DNA from: Chloroflexota bacterium
Lineage (GTDB): Bacteria > Chloroflexota > Dehalococcoidia > Lucifugimonadales > Lucifugimonadaceae
DNA: 64,000 nucleotides
Assembly: GCA_002730555.1 (NCBI GenBank)
Contig: PCAM01000007.1
Coordinates: 89,969 to 153,968 of the forward strand
Direction: 5' to 3'
Made by a program: the position numbers and the translations under genes. Every line of letters starts with the position of its first letter. Positions within the stretch are counted from its first letter, which is position 1. Under the pieces are notes generated by a model. It made no database searches. It saw only the letters and a program-made list of their open reading frames with translations, and had not been told where the DNA came from. Positions 45,581 through 54,827 of this stretch are shown here, piece after piece.

Positions 45581-46525
45581 CTGCTAAGACTTTTCCGGCG
45601 CAAAGGAAAGACCGAATCGAGCTCCTCCAGAACCGGGGCGCTATGGTCTCGTTCGATCGGATCGTTGTTCCGCCGAACGGTGCTTGACGACGATTTCTGG
45701 GACGAGCTGGAAGAGTCCCTTGTCGTGGCGGATGTCGGCGCCGTTACGACCATGGAACTGCTTGACACTCTGCGCGACCGGGCTTCCGAGGAAGGTATGA
45801 CAGAACCGTCGGAGATGCGAACGCTCCTGCGTGAGGAGATGACGAAGCGCCTCAGGGACGCCGGGGCAGGGAGTGCGCTGTCAGAGGTCGCGGATGCCGC
45901 CGTGTTGATCGTCGGCGTGAACGGGGCAGGGAAGACGACCACCATCGCCAAACTGGCCCACACGGCGAAGGCCGACGGCCAGAAGGTGCTCCTCGCCGCC
46001 GCCGATACGTTCAGGGCGGGCGCTATAGAACAGCTTCAGATCTGGGGCGAACGGGTGGGAGTCGACGTGATAGCGCACCGGGCGGGCGGCGACCCAGGCG
46101 CCGTCACCTTTGACGTCATGGAAGCGGCGCGGGCGCGAAACGCCAACATGGTGATCATCGACACGGCCGGACGGCTGCACACGCAGTCAAACCTGATGGA
46201 CGAGCTCAAGAAGGTGCGCGGGATAGTCGAACGCCAGGCGGGCGACTTTGCGCAGAGGGTCCTGCTGGTAATTGACGGCACGACGGGTCAGAACGGGCTG
46301 ATGCAGGCGCGCTCGTTCACAGAGGCTGTTGAGTGCGACGGGGTGGTGCTCACCAAGCTGGACGGAACCGCGCGCGGCGGGATAGTCCTGGCCATCGCCG
46401 GGGAGCTCGGGTTACCGGTGCTTTTCATCGGCACAGGCGAAACGCTAGACGACCTGGCCGTGTTCGACCCGGACGAATTCGTGGACGCACTGCTTCCGGA
46501 GACGGACGCGGAAGCCGCCGGTTGA
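45581..46525 (+). CDS. ftsY: Signal recognition particle receptor FtsY
   Basis: SRP-receptor GTPase that docks ribosome-SRP complexes at the membrane. About 314 residues, with a short basic N-terminus (LLRLFRRKGKTESSSS), a helical N domain (LDDDFWDELEESLVVADVG) and a G domain with GVNGAGKTTTIAKLA, DTAGRLHTQ, LTKLDGTARGG and FIGTGE. There is no ATG, GTG or TTG between an upstream stop at 45545 and TTG 45665, which would cut the N domain. CTG 45581 has a strong AAGGGAG 6 bases upstream and gives the expected N-terminus. I therefore take CTG as the start. It works with the SRP RNA at 25.5 kb. Confidence 0.93.
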   Translation: MLRLFRRKGKTESSSSRTGALWSRSIGSLFRRTVLDDDFWDELEESLVVADVGAVTTMELLDTLRDRASEEGMTEPSEMRTLLREEMTKRLRDAGAGSALSEVADAAVLIVGVNGAGKTTTIAKLAHTAKADGQKVLLAAADTFRAGAIEQLQIWGERVGVDVIAHRAGGDPGAVTFDVMEAARARNANMVIIDTAGRLHTQSNLMDELKKVRGIVERQAGDFAQRVLLVIDGTTGQNGLMQARSFTEAVECDGVVLTKLDGTARGGIVLAIAGELGLPVLFIGTGETLDDLAVFDPDEFVDALLPETDAEAAG

Positions 46526-46670
46526 TCTTTGGGCTAACTGGTCGGGGTGCCACGAATCCCCCTTGAAACGGAGGTTCGTATTCTGGGTAGTCTGATCGAC
46601 AGATGTGTATTTGAAGAATCACGACATCGGCGCCCGCACTTCCTGCGCGCCGTTAACCAACTGAGAAGCG

Positions 46671-49130
46671 ATGCCTGAAACCCTGCGCTGGCTGATAACC
46701 GTCGAGGCGATCGGCATTTTGACGTTACCGATCGCGTGGATCGCGCTGCCGTATCTGCGGGACCGCGGCGCGGGGCTCGCCAAGCCATTTGGCCTGATCC
46801 TGGTGGGAGGGTTGGTGTGGCTCCTCAGCGATATCGGGCTGTTGCCAAACTCCGGCGGCGCGTACTGGCTTGTGGCTGCCGCATTCGGTGGTATCTCCGC
46901 CTGGATCCTCTCCGACCGCCGGCATCGATTCACACGTTTTGTGCGTGCTGAGTGGCCGGCGCTGCTCGTAGGCGAGCTGTTGTTCCTCGTGTTTTTCGCT
47001 GCCTGGGCCTTTATCAGGTCACACAATCCGGAGATCTCCGGCACCGAGAAACCGATGGAGCTCCTCATGCTCAACGCGGTCACCATCTCGGAGGGCGCGC
47101 CACCGATGGACCCCTGGCTGGCCGGCGAACCGGTGGCCTACTACTATTTCGGATACTGGATCCTCGGCGGCATCGGCCAGATGTCCGGTGTGGCGACGTT
47201 TGTCGGGTTCAACCTGTCGCTGGCGCTGATAGCGGGCATGGCGGCGTCGGCGGCGTTTTCGGTGGCCTACGGCCTGATCCTCCCTGGTCGTATCCGTGAC
47301 AGGGCCGCCTTGCCGGTAGCCGCTTTCGCTGCGGTACTGCTACTTGTAGCGTCGAACTATGCCGGGTTATGGGAGTTTGGGGCCGCAAAGTCGTTGGGCT
47401 CGGAAGGCTTCTACGACTGGCTGGCTATAAAAGACGTGGCGGTAGAGGGCGTCGATGGCGGGGCGACCGCCAACAACTGGCGGCCCGACAACTACTGGTG
47501 GTGGTGGCATTCATCGCGCGTCATAAATACGTTCGATGTTGCCCATATCGCCGACGCGGGAAACGGGTTGGACTTCACCATCCAGGAGTTCCCGTTTTTC
47601 AGTTTACTGCTGGGGGATCTGCATCCACACCTTATATCGATCCCCTTCCTGCTGCTCGCGCTCGGGCTGGCGCTGAACCTGTTCCTGACACCCGGCACCG
47701 GCAGACCGGGCCGCATGATCGGCCGGCCGCCTGGGTGGTTGTTCCTCTCGGTCACAGTGGGAGCGCTGGGTTTTATCAACGCCTGGGACCTGGGATTTGC
47801 TGCCGCACTCGTGTTTGTCGTAGTCGTGGTCAAGATGTACCGGGACGAGTTGATGTCGCTCCAACTCGCCGTGCTGCGGGGACTGGCGACGACCGCGCTT
47901 GTGCTCGGGCTTGGCCTGGCGATCTACGGCGCGTTCTACTTTGGATCGTTCAGCAGCCAGGTGGACTGGGGCGCGCCGCTGGGCGCGGCGGAGTACGCGA
48001 CGCGACCGGTCCACCTGCTCACGGTGTGGGGGGTGTTCCTGGTTCTGCTGGCGCCCCTGTGGTTCATGGTCGCCGGGCGTGTGGTTCGGGCCTACCGGTC
48101 AAGGATTCGATGGGCCTGGACACATGAACTCGAAACCGGCGTGGAGGAACGGGCGGATATCGTCCCCGCGATCGCCGTCTCGCTGGCGCTGGCGATTCCG
48201 TACGTCGCCTGGGCGATCATCCATCTCGCCACAAATGACCCTGCTGCGGTGTCCGACCTGCCGATTCGCGCCCTGAACGTGCTTCCGCTTGCCGTCCTTT
48301 CCGGCCTGGCAATGCTCGCCCTGCTCCATTTCGCCCGCGGAACAGGCCCGGACACGATGGTGTTCGCCCTAGGATTGCTGGCGATGGCGCTGTACATGGT
48401 CTACGGGGCGGAGCTTCTTTATATAAATGACCTGTTTGGCGGCCGCATGAACACGGTGTTCAAGCTGTACTACCAGGTGTGGATCGTGCTCGGGATCGTC
48501 GGGGCGTACGGCCTTCACTTCTGGATTCGGAACCATGAAAATTGGATCGGATTCCGCCGTTCCGCAAGTGAAACCGGTGCGGTGATCGCCGCCGTAATGG
48601 TGATAGGGGCACTGTACTACCCGGCGGCTTCCCTGGACTCCAGGACGGGCGGGTTTTCCGGGGATCGGACACTGGATGGGACTGCCTTCGTTGCCCGGAT
48701 CTGGCCGGCGGAGTCCGACGCCATTGAGTGGTTATCAGAAAATGCGCGTGAGGACGCCGTTCTGGTCGAGGCGGTCGGGGATAGCTATGACATTAAGGGC
48801 GTCGGCGTCGGGCGCGTATCGTCCGCCACCGGCATCCCGACCGTGCTGGGCTGGTCCTTCCACGAGGAACAGTGGCGCGGGGGGCGTTCTGGCTTTGAGG
48901 GGCGAGAAGCGGACGTGACGCAGTTATATTCGACCGGGGAAATCGAAGTGATAAAGGGAATTCTGGGACGCTACGAGATCGATTACATAGTGGTCGGCCC
49001 GCGTGAACGGTCAACTTACCCGGATCTTGACCTTGATCGGTTTGCTGGGATCGGCGAACGTGTTTACCCGGTGGGCGCGACCAGCCCCGGACCGAGTGAT
49101 TACGTGATTTTTGACGTTGGCGGGAGTTAA
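46671..49130 (+). CDS. DUF2298-family polytopic membrane protein (YYY type)
   Basis: 819 residues with about 15 hydrophobic helices and a short C-terminal soluble part. The family hallmark is the tri-tyrosine EPVAYYYFGYWILGGIGQMSG near 155-175, along with ISEGAPPMDPWLAGEP before it and TIQEFPFFSLLLGDLHPHLI in the central region. The family is characteristic of Chloroflexota and some archaea and is presumed to be a membrane glycosyltransferase-like protein. No activity is proven. C-terminal sequence (VLGWSFHEEQWRGG; DIDYIVVGPRERSTYP-like) resembles the periplasmic part of GT-C enzymes. The gene overlaps the next frame's earliest start. Confidence 0.9.
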   Translation: MPETLRWLITVEAIGILTLPIAWIALPYLRDRGAGLAKPFGLILVGGLVWLLSDIGLLPNSGGAYWLVAAAFGGISAWILSDRRHRFTRFVRAEWPALLVGELLFLVFFAAWAFIRSHNPEISGTEKPMELLMLNAVTISEGAPPMDPWLAGEPVAYYYFGYWILGGIGQMSGVATFVGFNLSLALIAGMAASAAFSVAYGLILPGRIRDRAALPVAAFAAVLLLVASNYAGLWEFGAAKSLGSEGFYDWLAIKDVAVEGVDGGATANNWRPDNYWWWWHSSRVINTFDVAHIADAGNGLDFTIQEFPFFSLLLGDLHPHLISIPFLLLALGLALNLFLTPGTGRPGRMIGRPPGWLFLSVTVGALGFINAWDLGFAAALVFVVVVVKMYRDELMSLQLAVLRGLATTALVLGLGLAIYGAFYFGSFSSQVDWGAPLGAAEYATRPVHLLTVWGVFLVLLAPLWFMVAGRVVRAYRSRIRWAWTHELETGVEERADIVPAIAVSLALAIPYVAWAIIHLATNDPAAVSDLPIRALNVLPLAVLSGLAMLALLHFARGTGPDTMVFALGLLAMALYMVYGAELLYINDLFGGRMNTVFKLYYQVWIVLGIVGAYGLHFWIRNHENWIGFRRSASETGAVIAAVMVIGALYYPAASLDSRTGGFSGDRTLDGTAFVARIWPAESDAIEWLSENAREDAVLVEAVGDSYDIKGVGVGRVSSATGIPTVLGWSFHEEQWRGGRSGFEGREADVTQLYSTGEIEVIKGILGRYEIDYIVVGPRERSTYPDLDLDRFAGIGERVYPVGATSPGPSDYVIFDVGGS

Positions 49131-49134
49131 CGAA

Positions 49135-51375
49135 TTGACCGATGAGGAGTCGATAATCTCGCCCCCATACGGAAGACCTCCGGCTTTTGCCCCAGCGACA
49201 ACGGCGCGCGGCCGCTGGGTAGACGGGAAGTGGGTAACCGACCACTCCGAAATCCCGGCTTACGGACCCGAACTGGACGGCGAATCAGGCGCTGGTTCGC
49301 CGGAGTCATCCCCCGGCAACGAGCGCGGATGGCGTCGTGATCTGCCGTATCGCTGGGAATTCGGCGCTTACGCCTCGCTTTTCCTGGTGGCGCTGGTGAT
49401 GAGGGTGTGGGATCTGGGGGGGCGTGCCGTCCACCACGACGAGAGCCTTCATGGCTACTTCTCGTGGCAGCTCTTCAACGGTTCGGGATACTTGCACGAC
49501 CCGCTCATGCACGGCCCGTTCCTGTTCCACATCACGGCTGGGTCGTTCTTTCTCTTCGGCGACAACGAGGTCACGCTACGACTGGCTCAGGCGCTCTTCG
49601 GCACGGCACTGATTCTGACGCCGCTGTTGCTGCGTAAACGGCTCGGAAACGTATCCGCGCTTGTCATCGCCGGAATGCTGGTGTTTTCGCCGTCACTGCT
49701 CTACTTCAGCCGGTTCGCCCGCAACGACATATTTGTGGCCGTGTGGACGATAACCCTGGTGGCGATGGTCTGGCGGTACCTGGACAACCGACGTCCCAGA
49801 TACGTCTACCTGACGGCGGCGCTGGTAGCGCTCGGTTTCGCCACGAAAGAGACGCAATTCATCGTTGTGGCGCTGGTCGCCATACCGTTGCTCGTGATGG
49901 CGCGGAGCGATGTCCTTGGATGGTTATGGGGCCGCCGGAAAATATCTGAGTGGGGACCGTCCGGCGGGATGCTGGTCGTAATAGCCACCCTGAGCCTGCC
50001 GATGATCGGCGCCGCGTCCGGACTGATCCAGGGCGCGCTCGGCCTGACGCTCGCCAACAACGACAGCTCCACCGGGCTGCCGCTGGGAACCGCAGACGGG
50101 GCCGGAGAAACGGTCGCGATAGCGATCACGATCTTCCTTCTGGTGGTGTCGATTCTCATCGGAGTGCTCTGGAACTGGCGCGTCTGGCTTACCGGCTTTG
50201 CGATCGCTGCAGGCATCTTTGTCGTGCTCTTCAGCACGATATTTACGAACTGGAACGGACTAGCGTCTGGCGTCTGGCAGAGCCTGGGCTACTGGGTGGC
50301 GCAGCAAGGCGTCGCACGAGGGAATCAGCCCGATTTCTACTATGTGATGCTGACGAGTGTGTACGAGTTCCTCCCGGCGATGATCGGGCTGGTGGGCGCC
50401 GTTTATTACGCCTTGAAGGGCGATGCATTCACCCGCTTCCTCGCTTACTGGCCGCTGGCGACCTTCGTCGCGTACTCGGCGGCGGGCGAGAAGATGCCGT
50501 GGCTTGAAGTACAAGTGGCGCTGCCGTTCATCTTCCTCGGAGGCAAGGCCCTGGGCGATCTCGTCACGACGCTCAACTGGAGGCCGACACTCGCTGGCGG
50601 CGGCTGGTATGTGTTCGCCGGCGTTCCGATCGCCGTGATGGTGTTGTGGCGGTTGATATTCCTGAACGACACGCAACCCGGCCTCGCGGGATTGGACGTC
50701 CCGACCGGTGCTGTCGTCCTCTTCGGCGTTCTCGCGCTCCTGGCTGCCGGACTGTTCTGGCTCACGCGGCGCGTCGGCTCTCGTCAGGCGATGGCGCTTG
50801 TCGGGGTGTCGGTGGCGGGATTGATGGCGATACTCACGATCAGGACGGGCTGGGTCGCTTGCTACCAGGACCCTGATGTGCCGAACGAATTGTTGGTGTA
50901 CACGCAGACATCGCCTGCGCTGGCGAGTCTGGCGGGAGAGATCGCCGCGGTCGCAAGCCTGACGGGAGAGGGCGCCGACCTGCGGGTGACCATTGATGGA
51001 TCGAGCGGATTCACATGGCCGTGGACCTGGTACCTCCGCGACTACTCGCAGGTCTCGTATTCAGACATGGGTTACTCACGCCCGGACGGACCGTCTGATT
51101 CGTCCGTGGCGGTCGTGCACACGCGCAACGAGAACATCGCTAAATCGGCGTTCGAAAACGACTTTACGGACGGCCGCAGGTTCCCACATCGCCAGTGGTT
51201 CCCGGAGACCTACAAGAACACCAGCTGGAAGCAGTTCGTCGATACCCTAGTCCGGCCGACCCGATGGCAGAACGCTCTAAATTTCTTCCTGTACAGGGAT
51301 ATGTCACAGTCGATCGGCTCTGAGGATGCTTTTGTCTACTTCGACCGCGACATCCCTTTCAGGGCGCTGGAATGA
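49135..51375 (+). CDS. TIGR03663 / Agl23-like membrane glycosyltransferase-family protein
   Basis: About 746 residues. An N-terminal ~75-residue cytoplasmic stretch precedes a GT39/GT-C-like core. Its first luminal loop reads DLGGRAVHHDESLHGYFSWQ, carrying the Asp/Glu-type acidic motif of GT-C enzymes. It is followed by SPSLLYFSRFARNDIFVAVW, FATKETQFIVVALVAIPLLV and a long run of helices. The C-terminal ~170 residues are soluble (TYFDRDIPF-like end). In archaea, family members are tied to glycan flippase function (Agl23). TTG 49135 has GGGAG 8 bases upstream, and the earlier TTG 49111 does not. Only 4 bases separate it from the DUF2298 gene. Confidence 0.9.
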   Translation: MTDEESIISPPYGRPPAFAPATTARGRWVDGKWVTDHSEIPAYGPELDGESGAGSPESSPGNERGWRRDLPYRWEFGAYASLFLVALVMRVWDLGGRAVHHDESLHGYFSWQLFNGSGYLHDPLMHGPFLFHITAGSFFLFGDNEVTLRLAQALFGTALILTPLLLRKRLGNVSALVIAGMLVFSPSLLYFSRFARNDIFVAVWTITLVAMVWRYLDNRRPRYVYLTAALVALGFATKETQFIVVALVAIPLLVMARSDVLGWLWGRRKISEWGPSGGMLVVIATLSLPMIGAASGLIQGALGLTLANNDSSTGLPLGTADGAGETVAIAITIFLLVVSILIGVLWNWRVWLTGFAIAAGIFVVLFSTIFTNWNGLASGVWQSLGYWVAQQGVARGNQPDFYYVMLTSVYEFLPAMIGLVGAVYYALKGDAFTRFLAYWPLATFVAYSAAGEKMPWLEVQVALPFIFLGGKALGDLVTTLNWRPTLAGGGWYVFAGVPIAVMVLWRLIFLNDTQPGLAGLDVPTGAVVLFGVLALLAAGLFWLTRRVGSRQAMALVGVSVAGLMAILTIRTGWVACYQDPDVPNELLVYTQTSPALASLAGEIAAVASLTGEGADLRVTIDGSSGFTWPWTWYLRDYSQVSYSDMGYSRPDGPSDSSVAVVHTRNENIAKSAFENDFTDGRRFPHRQWFPETYKNTSWKQFVDTLVRPTRWQNALNFFLYRDMSQSIGSEDAFVYFDRDIPFRALE

Positions 51376-51399
51376 CCGACCTGGCGGTAAGATAAGTCG

Positions 51400-52503
51400 G
51401 TGATCTCTCAGCGAAGTGTCTGGGCCGGGCTGATTGTCAGCGCGCTCTTCCTCACCGTATTCGCACTTCTGTTCCTCCCGTTCGACGCCGTAAAAGAGGT
51501 CGTGCGCGCGGCCAACTTCTGGTACGTCATCCCGTCGCTGGGCTTCTACTTCCTGGCTGTGTACTTCCGCAGCCTCCGGTGGCGTTACCTGCTCAAACCT
51601 TTAATAGGCCACCCACGGCGTGCGTTATACCCGGTGGTGGTGGTTGGCTACATGGCAAACAACATTCTGCCTGTGCGGCTCGGCGAGGTCGTGCGTTCGT
51701 ACTACGTGGGACTGCGGGAGAGCGTGAGTCCGGCGGCTGCGTTCGGCACCGTCGCGGTCGAACGGGTATTCGACGTTTTCGTCCTGTGCTTTGTAATCGC
51801 CGCCGTGTGGGTGCTGCCTGTCGGCGACCTTCTCGGGCGGGTAGCTGACGATCTGCCGGGCGGGACGCCGGTGTTGCTGGTGCTGTCCGTGCTCCCGTTT
51901 ATCGGCGTCACCGCCATCATCGCCACTATCGTCGTCCTTGATCCGGGAACCACGGTGGGGCTCATCGGCCGGTTGATGTTCTTCGTGCCCGCTGGAATCA
52001 AAGCCAAACTGCTCGGTTTGTCGGAGCGGCTTCTCGAAGGCCTGACGGTTGTAAGGACACCGCGAGCGCTGGGCGCGATGCTGCTTTTGTCCCTGCCGAT
52101 CTGGATCGCAGAAGTGTCGATGCTCTACGTGATCGCCCTTGGATTCGATATCGAATCCGCATTTGGAAGCCGGGTCGAGACGATCGCCGCGATCGGTCTG
52201 TTCATGGCGATAGCGAACCTTGCACTCGTTGTGCCGTCGACGGCGGGCGGCGTTGGCCCGTTCAACTTCTTTGGAGCGGCGATGCTGGTGGCGCTCGGCG
52301 TCGGCGAGGCGGAGGCGGGCGCGTACGTATTGACGGCGCACATCGCGTTGCTGCTGCCGGTGACGCTGCTTGGGCTGGTGATGCTCATGTTCGACCACAT
52401 GTCGTTGAAAACACTCCTGGGACGGACTCGTCTGGCCCGGGAGGGTCAGCGGGACGACGGTTTGCGTGAAAGCGCGGCGCCGCCGTTCGGCCCGATTACT
52501 TGA
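51400..52503 (+). CDS. LPG-synthase-type / AglD-like membrane protein (flippase-associated UPF0104)
   Basis: 367 residues with about eight helices. The family signature is AVYFRSLRWRYLLKPLIG, then GYMANNILPVRLGEVVRSYYVG and VAVERVFDVFVLCFVIAAVW, and later VPSTAGGVGPFNFFGAAMLV. This domain occurs in lysylphosphatidylglycerol synthases and in proteins linked to dolichol/undecaprenol glycan transfer (AglD). There is no catalytic synthase domain attached here. GTG 51400 begins 24 bases after the Agl23-like gene, inside the same run. Its place between Agl23-like and FAD-oxidoreductase genes argues for glycan assembly. Confidence 0.9.
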   Translation: MISQRSVWAGLIVSALFLTVFALLFLPFDAVKEVVRAANFWYVIPSLGFYFLAVYFRSLRWRYLLKPLIGHPRRALYPVVVVGYMANNILPVRLGEVVRSYYVGLRESVSPAAAFGTVAVERVFDVFVLCFVIAAVWVLPVGDLLGRVADDLPGGTPVLLVLSVLPFIGVTAIIATIVVLDPGTTVGLIGRLMFFVPAGIKAKLLGLSERLLEGLTVVRTPRALGAMLLLSLPIWIAEVSMLYVIALGFDIESAFGSRVETIAAIGLFMAIANLALVVPSTAGGVGPFNFFGAAMLVALGVGEAEAGAYVLTAHIALLLPVTLLGLVMLMFDHMSLKTLLGRTRLAREGQRDDGLRESAAPPFGPIT

Positions 52504-52522
52504 GGAAAACGAAGGGACAGGA

Positions 52523-53833
52523 ATGCGAATAGGTGTGATCGGAGCGGGCGCCGCGGGACTCGCGGCGGCGTACGACTTCGCGGGTGCCGGCCACGGCGTC
52601 ACTGTGTACGAGGCCGCTCCGTTCGTCGGCGGACAGGCGTCGACCATAGAGGTGGGGGGCGGACGCCTGGAGCTCGGCTACCACCACCTTTTCACCAACG
52701 ACCACGCCATCCTCGACCTGATGGACGAACTGGGGATAGGGGAGTCGATGCAATGGATTCCCTCCACCGTCGGCATCTATACCAACCAGAAGGTGTACCG
52801 ATGGAGCACGCCGATAGACCTCTTGCGATTCAGCGCGCTGTCATTACGCGACCGTATCCGCATGGGCATGGTCGCCAAGAAGCTTCAACGCATGGATGAC
52901 TGGCGCGCCCTCGAGGACACCACGGCCGCCGCCTGGATTCGCGAAAACGCGGGGGCATCGGTATACGAGAAGGTGTGGGAGCCGCTGCTGCGCGGGAAGT
53001 TTGGAGATCGTTTTGAGACCGTCGGCATGCCCTGGTTCTGGAGCAAGATACACACCCGCTTTGCGTCGCGTGACCGCCTTGGCCGCGAGAAGCTCGGCTA
53101 CCCGGCCAACTCCTTTGACGAGGTGTTTGAGACGCTGACAGCGCGGATCAGATCGATGGGCGGCGCCGTGCACCTTGAAACCCCGGTTACCCGGGTGCTT
53201 GTCGAAAACGGAACGGCCACGGGATTGCGGGTGAAACACCCGGATGGAACAGAGACCGACGAGGCTTTCGATCTAGTGTTGTCGACGACTCCATCGTTCG
53301 CCTTCCCGGAACTGGTCGATCTGCCGGATGCCTATCTGGAGAAACTGGGCGCAGTTGAGTACATGGGCGCGGTCGTCATGATCCTGGAGATGACGCGCCC
53401 GCTGACGTCTGTCTACTGGATGAACATCGCCGACCACGAGGTGCCGTTCCTGGGCCTAATCGAGCACACGAACCTGATGCCGAAAGAGAAGTACGGCGGC
53501 AGTTATGTGCTTTACCTGACAAATTACGTCGAGCGTCAGAGTGAGGTCTTCTTAATGTCCACCGATGAGCTGCTTGATGTGTACGCTCCACACCTCTCCC
53601 GCTTCAACCTGGAGTTTGACCGTTCATGGATCACGCGGGTGCACCACAACAAGGTGAGCGCGGCGCAGCCCGTCATGGGAGTGAACTACTCTCGGCATCT
53701 CCCCGAGCACCAGACGCCGTTAGCGAACCTGTTCCTTGCGAACACCACGCAGATCTACCCGGAGGACCGCGGCACGAACTACAGCGTCCGAATGGGGCGT
53801 GAGTTGGCGGCGGTGATGTTGCGGGGCGGTTAG
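52523..53833 (+). CDS. FAD-dependent NAD(P)-binding oxidoreductase (amine-oxidase / UGM-like)
   Basis: 436 residues. FAD-binding GAGAAGLAAAYDFAGAG is at the N-terminus (7-23), followed by the flavin-contact sequence YEAAPFVGGQAS. A conserved His cluster ELGYHHLFTNDHAI and the closing NTTQIYPEDRGTNYSVRMG complete the family picture. This group includes protoporphyrinogen-oxidase-like and UDP-galactopyranose-mutase-like flavoproteins. Within this cluster a sugar-lipid modifying role is likely but unproven. ATG 52523 has AAGGGACAGGA immediately upstream. The first codons overlap nothing. It is followed by hairpins that include a 24-nt palindrome. Confidence 0.9.
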   Translation: MRIGVIGAGAAGLAAAYDFAGAGHGVTVYEAAPFVGGQASTIEVGGGRLELGYHHLFTNDHAILDLMDELGIGESMQWIPSTVGIYTNQKVYRWSTPIDLLRFSALSLRDRIRMGMVAKKLQRMDDWRALEDTTAAAWIRENAGASVYEKVWEPLLRGKFGDRFETVGMPWFWSKIHTRFASRDRLGREKLGYPANSFDEVFETLTARIRSMGGAVHLETPVTRVLVENGTATGLRVKHPDGTETDEAFDLVLSTTPSFAFPELVDLPDAYLEKLGAVEYMGAVVMILEMTRPLTSVYWMNIADHEVPFLGLIEHTNLMPKEKYGGSYVLYLTNYVERQSEVFLMSTDELLDVYAPHLSRFNLEFDRSWITRVHHNKVSAAQPVMGVNYSRHLPEHQTPLANLFLANTTQIYPEDRGTNYSVRMGRELAAVMLRGG

Positions 53834-53843
53834 AGAGTGTGAC

Positions 53844-53865
53844 CGGGTCGATTCCAATCGACCCG
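53844..53865. repeat. 10-bp inverted repeat hairpin after the FAD oxidoreductase gene
   Basis: CGGGTCGATT and AATCGACCCG with a 2-nt loop. No T-run follows, so it is a repeat module rather than a proper terminator. It is directly joined to palindrome copy 4. Confidence 0.6.
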
Positions 53866-53866
53866 A

Positions 53867-53890
53867 GGGCGGACGATCAGCCGCCCCTAC
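53867..53890 (-). repeat. 24-nt palindromic repeat, copy 4
   Basis: On the minus strand GTAGGGGCG-N10-CGCCC, with a six-pair GC stem (GGGCGG/CCGCCC) and less perfect inner pairs than copies 1 and 3. Confidence 0.65.
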
Positions 53891-54005
53891 GGTGTCTGGA
53901 TGGGCGTGTGGCTGTGCTAGACTCCGGCGGCTTTTCTCGGATTATCTGGGGGCATGCTGCCTCTCCATTTTTCGAACAAGAAACAACTCTCTGAGGGGAC
54001 GTTCC

Positions 54006-54794
54006 ATGGGCAAATTGGACGGCAAGGTCGCATTGATAACTGGCGCCGGGACAGGGATTGGCCGGTGCGCTGCGATGATGTTCGCCGAAGAGGGCGCTGA
54101 GCTGGTTATCGCGGGGCGTCGCCAGGCACCGCTGGACGATGTGGTCGCAGAGATCTCCGCATCCGGCGGTAAAATCACTGCCAAAACGACTGATATGGAA
54201 GTACAGGACGACGTCGAGGGGCTGGCCGCGTACGCGCTGGAGAAGCACGGACGGATCGATATCCTCGTCAACAACGCTGGCCACAGCTCCAAGGTCCGCA
54301 GCGTTCGCTGGATCTCCCGTGAGGAGTTCGACAGCGTCTACGCCGTGAACGCGGCGGGTCCGGCGCAACTGACCCGGCTGTTGCTTCCTCCGATGCTGGA
54401 GTGTGGTGAAGGCACCGTGATCCTGGTCTCGTCGATGGCGGCGCTCCGCGGCGGGTTGCTCGGTGGAGTGGCCTACGGCCCGGCCAAGGCGGCGGCCAAG
54501 ATGTACATGGACAATCTGCGGACTGAGTTGCGGCAGCAGGGAATCAGGGCGACCACGGTCTACCCGGCCGAGGTAGACACCCCCATTTTGAACAACCGCC
54601 CGCACGTACCGGACGCCGAGGCGCGATCGACCATGATGCTTCCGGAAGACATCGCAGAGGGCATCCTGCTCGCGGCGACGCTGCCGGCGCGCACGATGAT
54701 CGACGACATCACCTTCACGCCCACCATCCAGCGCGACACGACGGTAGACGTTGCGGTCGCACGCATGGCCGGCGCACCGGAAGGTGCGGTCTAA
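54006..54794 (+). CDS. SDR-family NAD(P)-dependent oxidoreductase
   Basis: 262 residues. TGAGTGIGRC (12-21) binds the dinucleotide, VNNAGH follows near 90, and the catalytic set is Ser in LVSSMAALRGG with Tyr-x3-Lys in AYGPAKAAA. It belongs to the same subfamily as the 4.6-6.2 kb pair (shared MGKLDGKVA start) but is diverged in the substrate half. GAGGGG lies 9 bases before ATG 54006. The longer open frame upstream lacks homology. The substrate is unknown. Confidence 0.92.
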   Translation: MGKLDGKVALITGAGTGIGRCAAMMFAEEGAELVIAGRRQAPLDDVVAEISASGGKITAKTTDMEVQDDVEGLAAYALEKHGRIDILVNNAGHSSKVRSVRWISREEFDSVYAVNAAGPAQLTRLLLPPMLECGEGTVILVSSMAALRGGLLGGVAYGPAKAAAKMYMDNLRTELRQQGIRATTVYPAEVDTPILNNRPHVPDAEARSTMMLPEDIAEGILLAATLPARTMIDDITFTPTIQRDTTVDVAVARMAGAPEGAV

Positions 54795-54827
54795 GACGCC
54801 GGCACGGTGTGCCGATAGGTGAACGCG

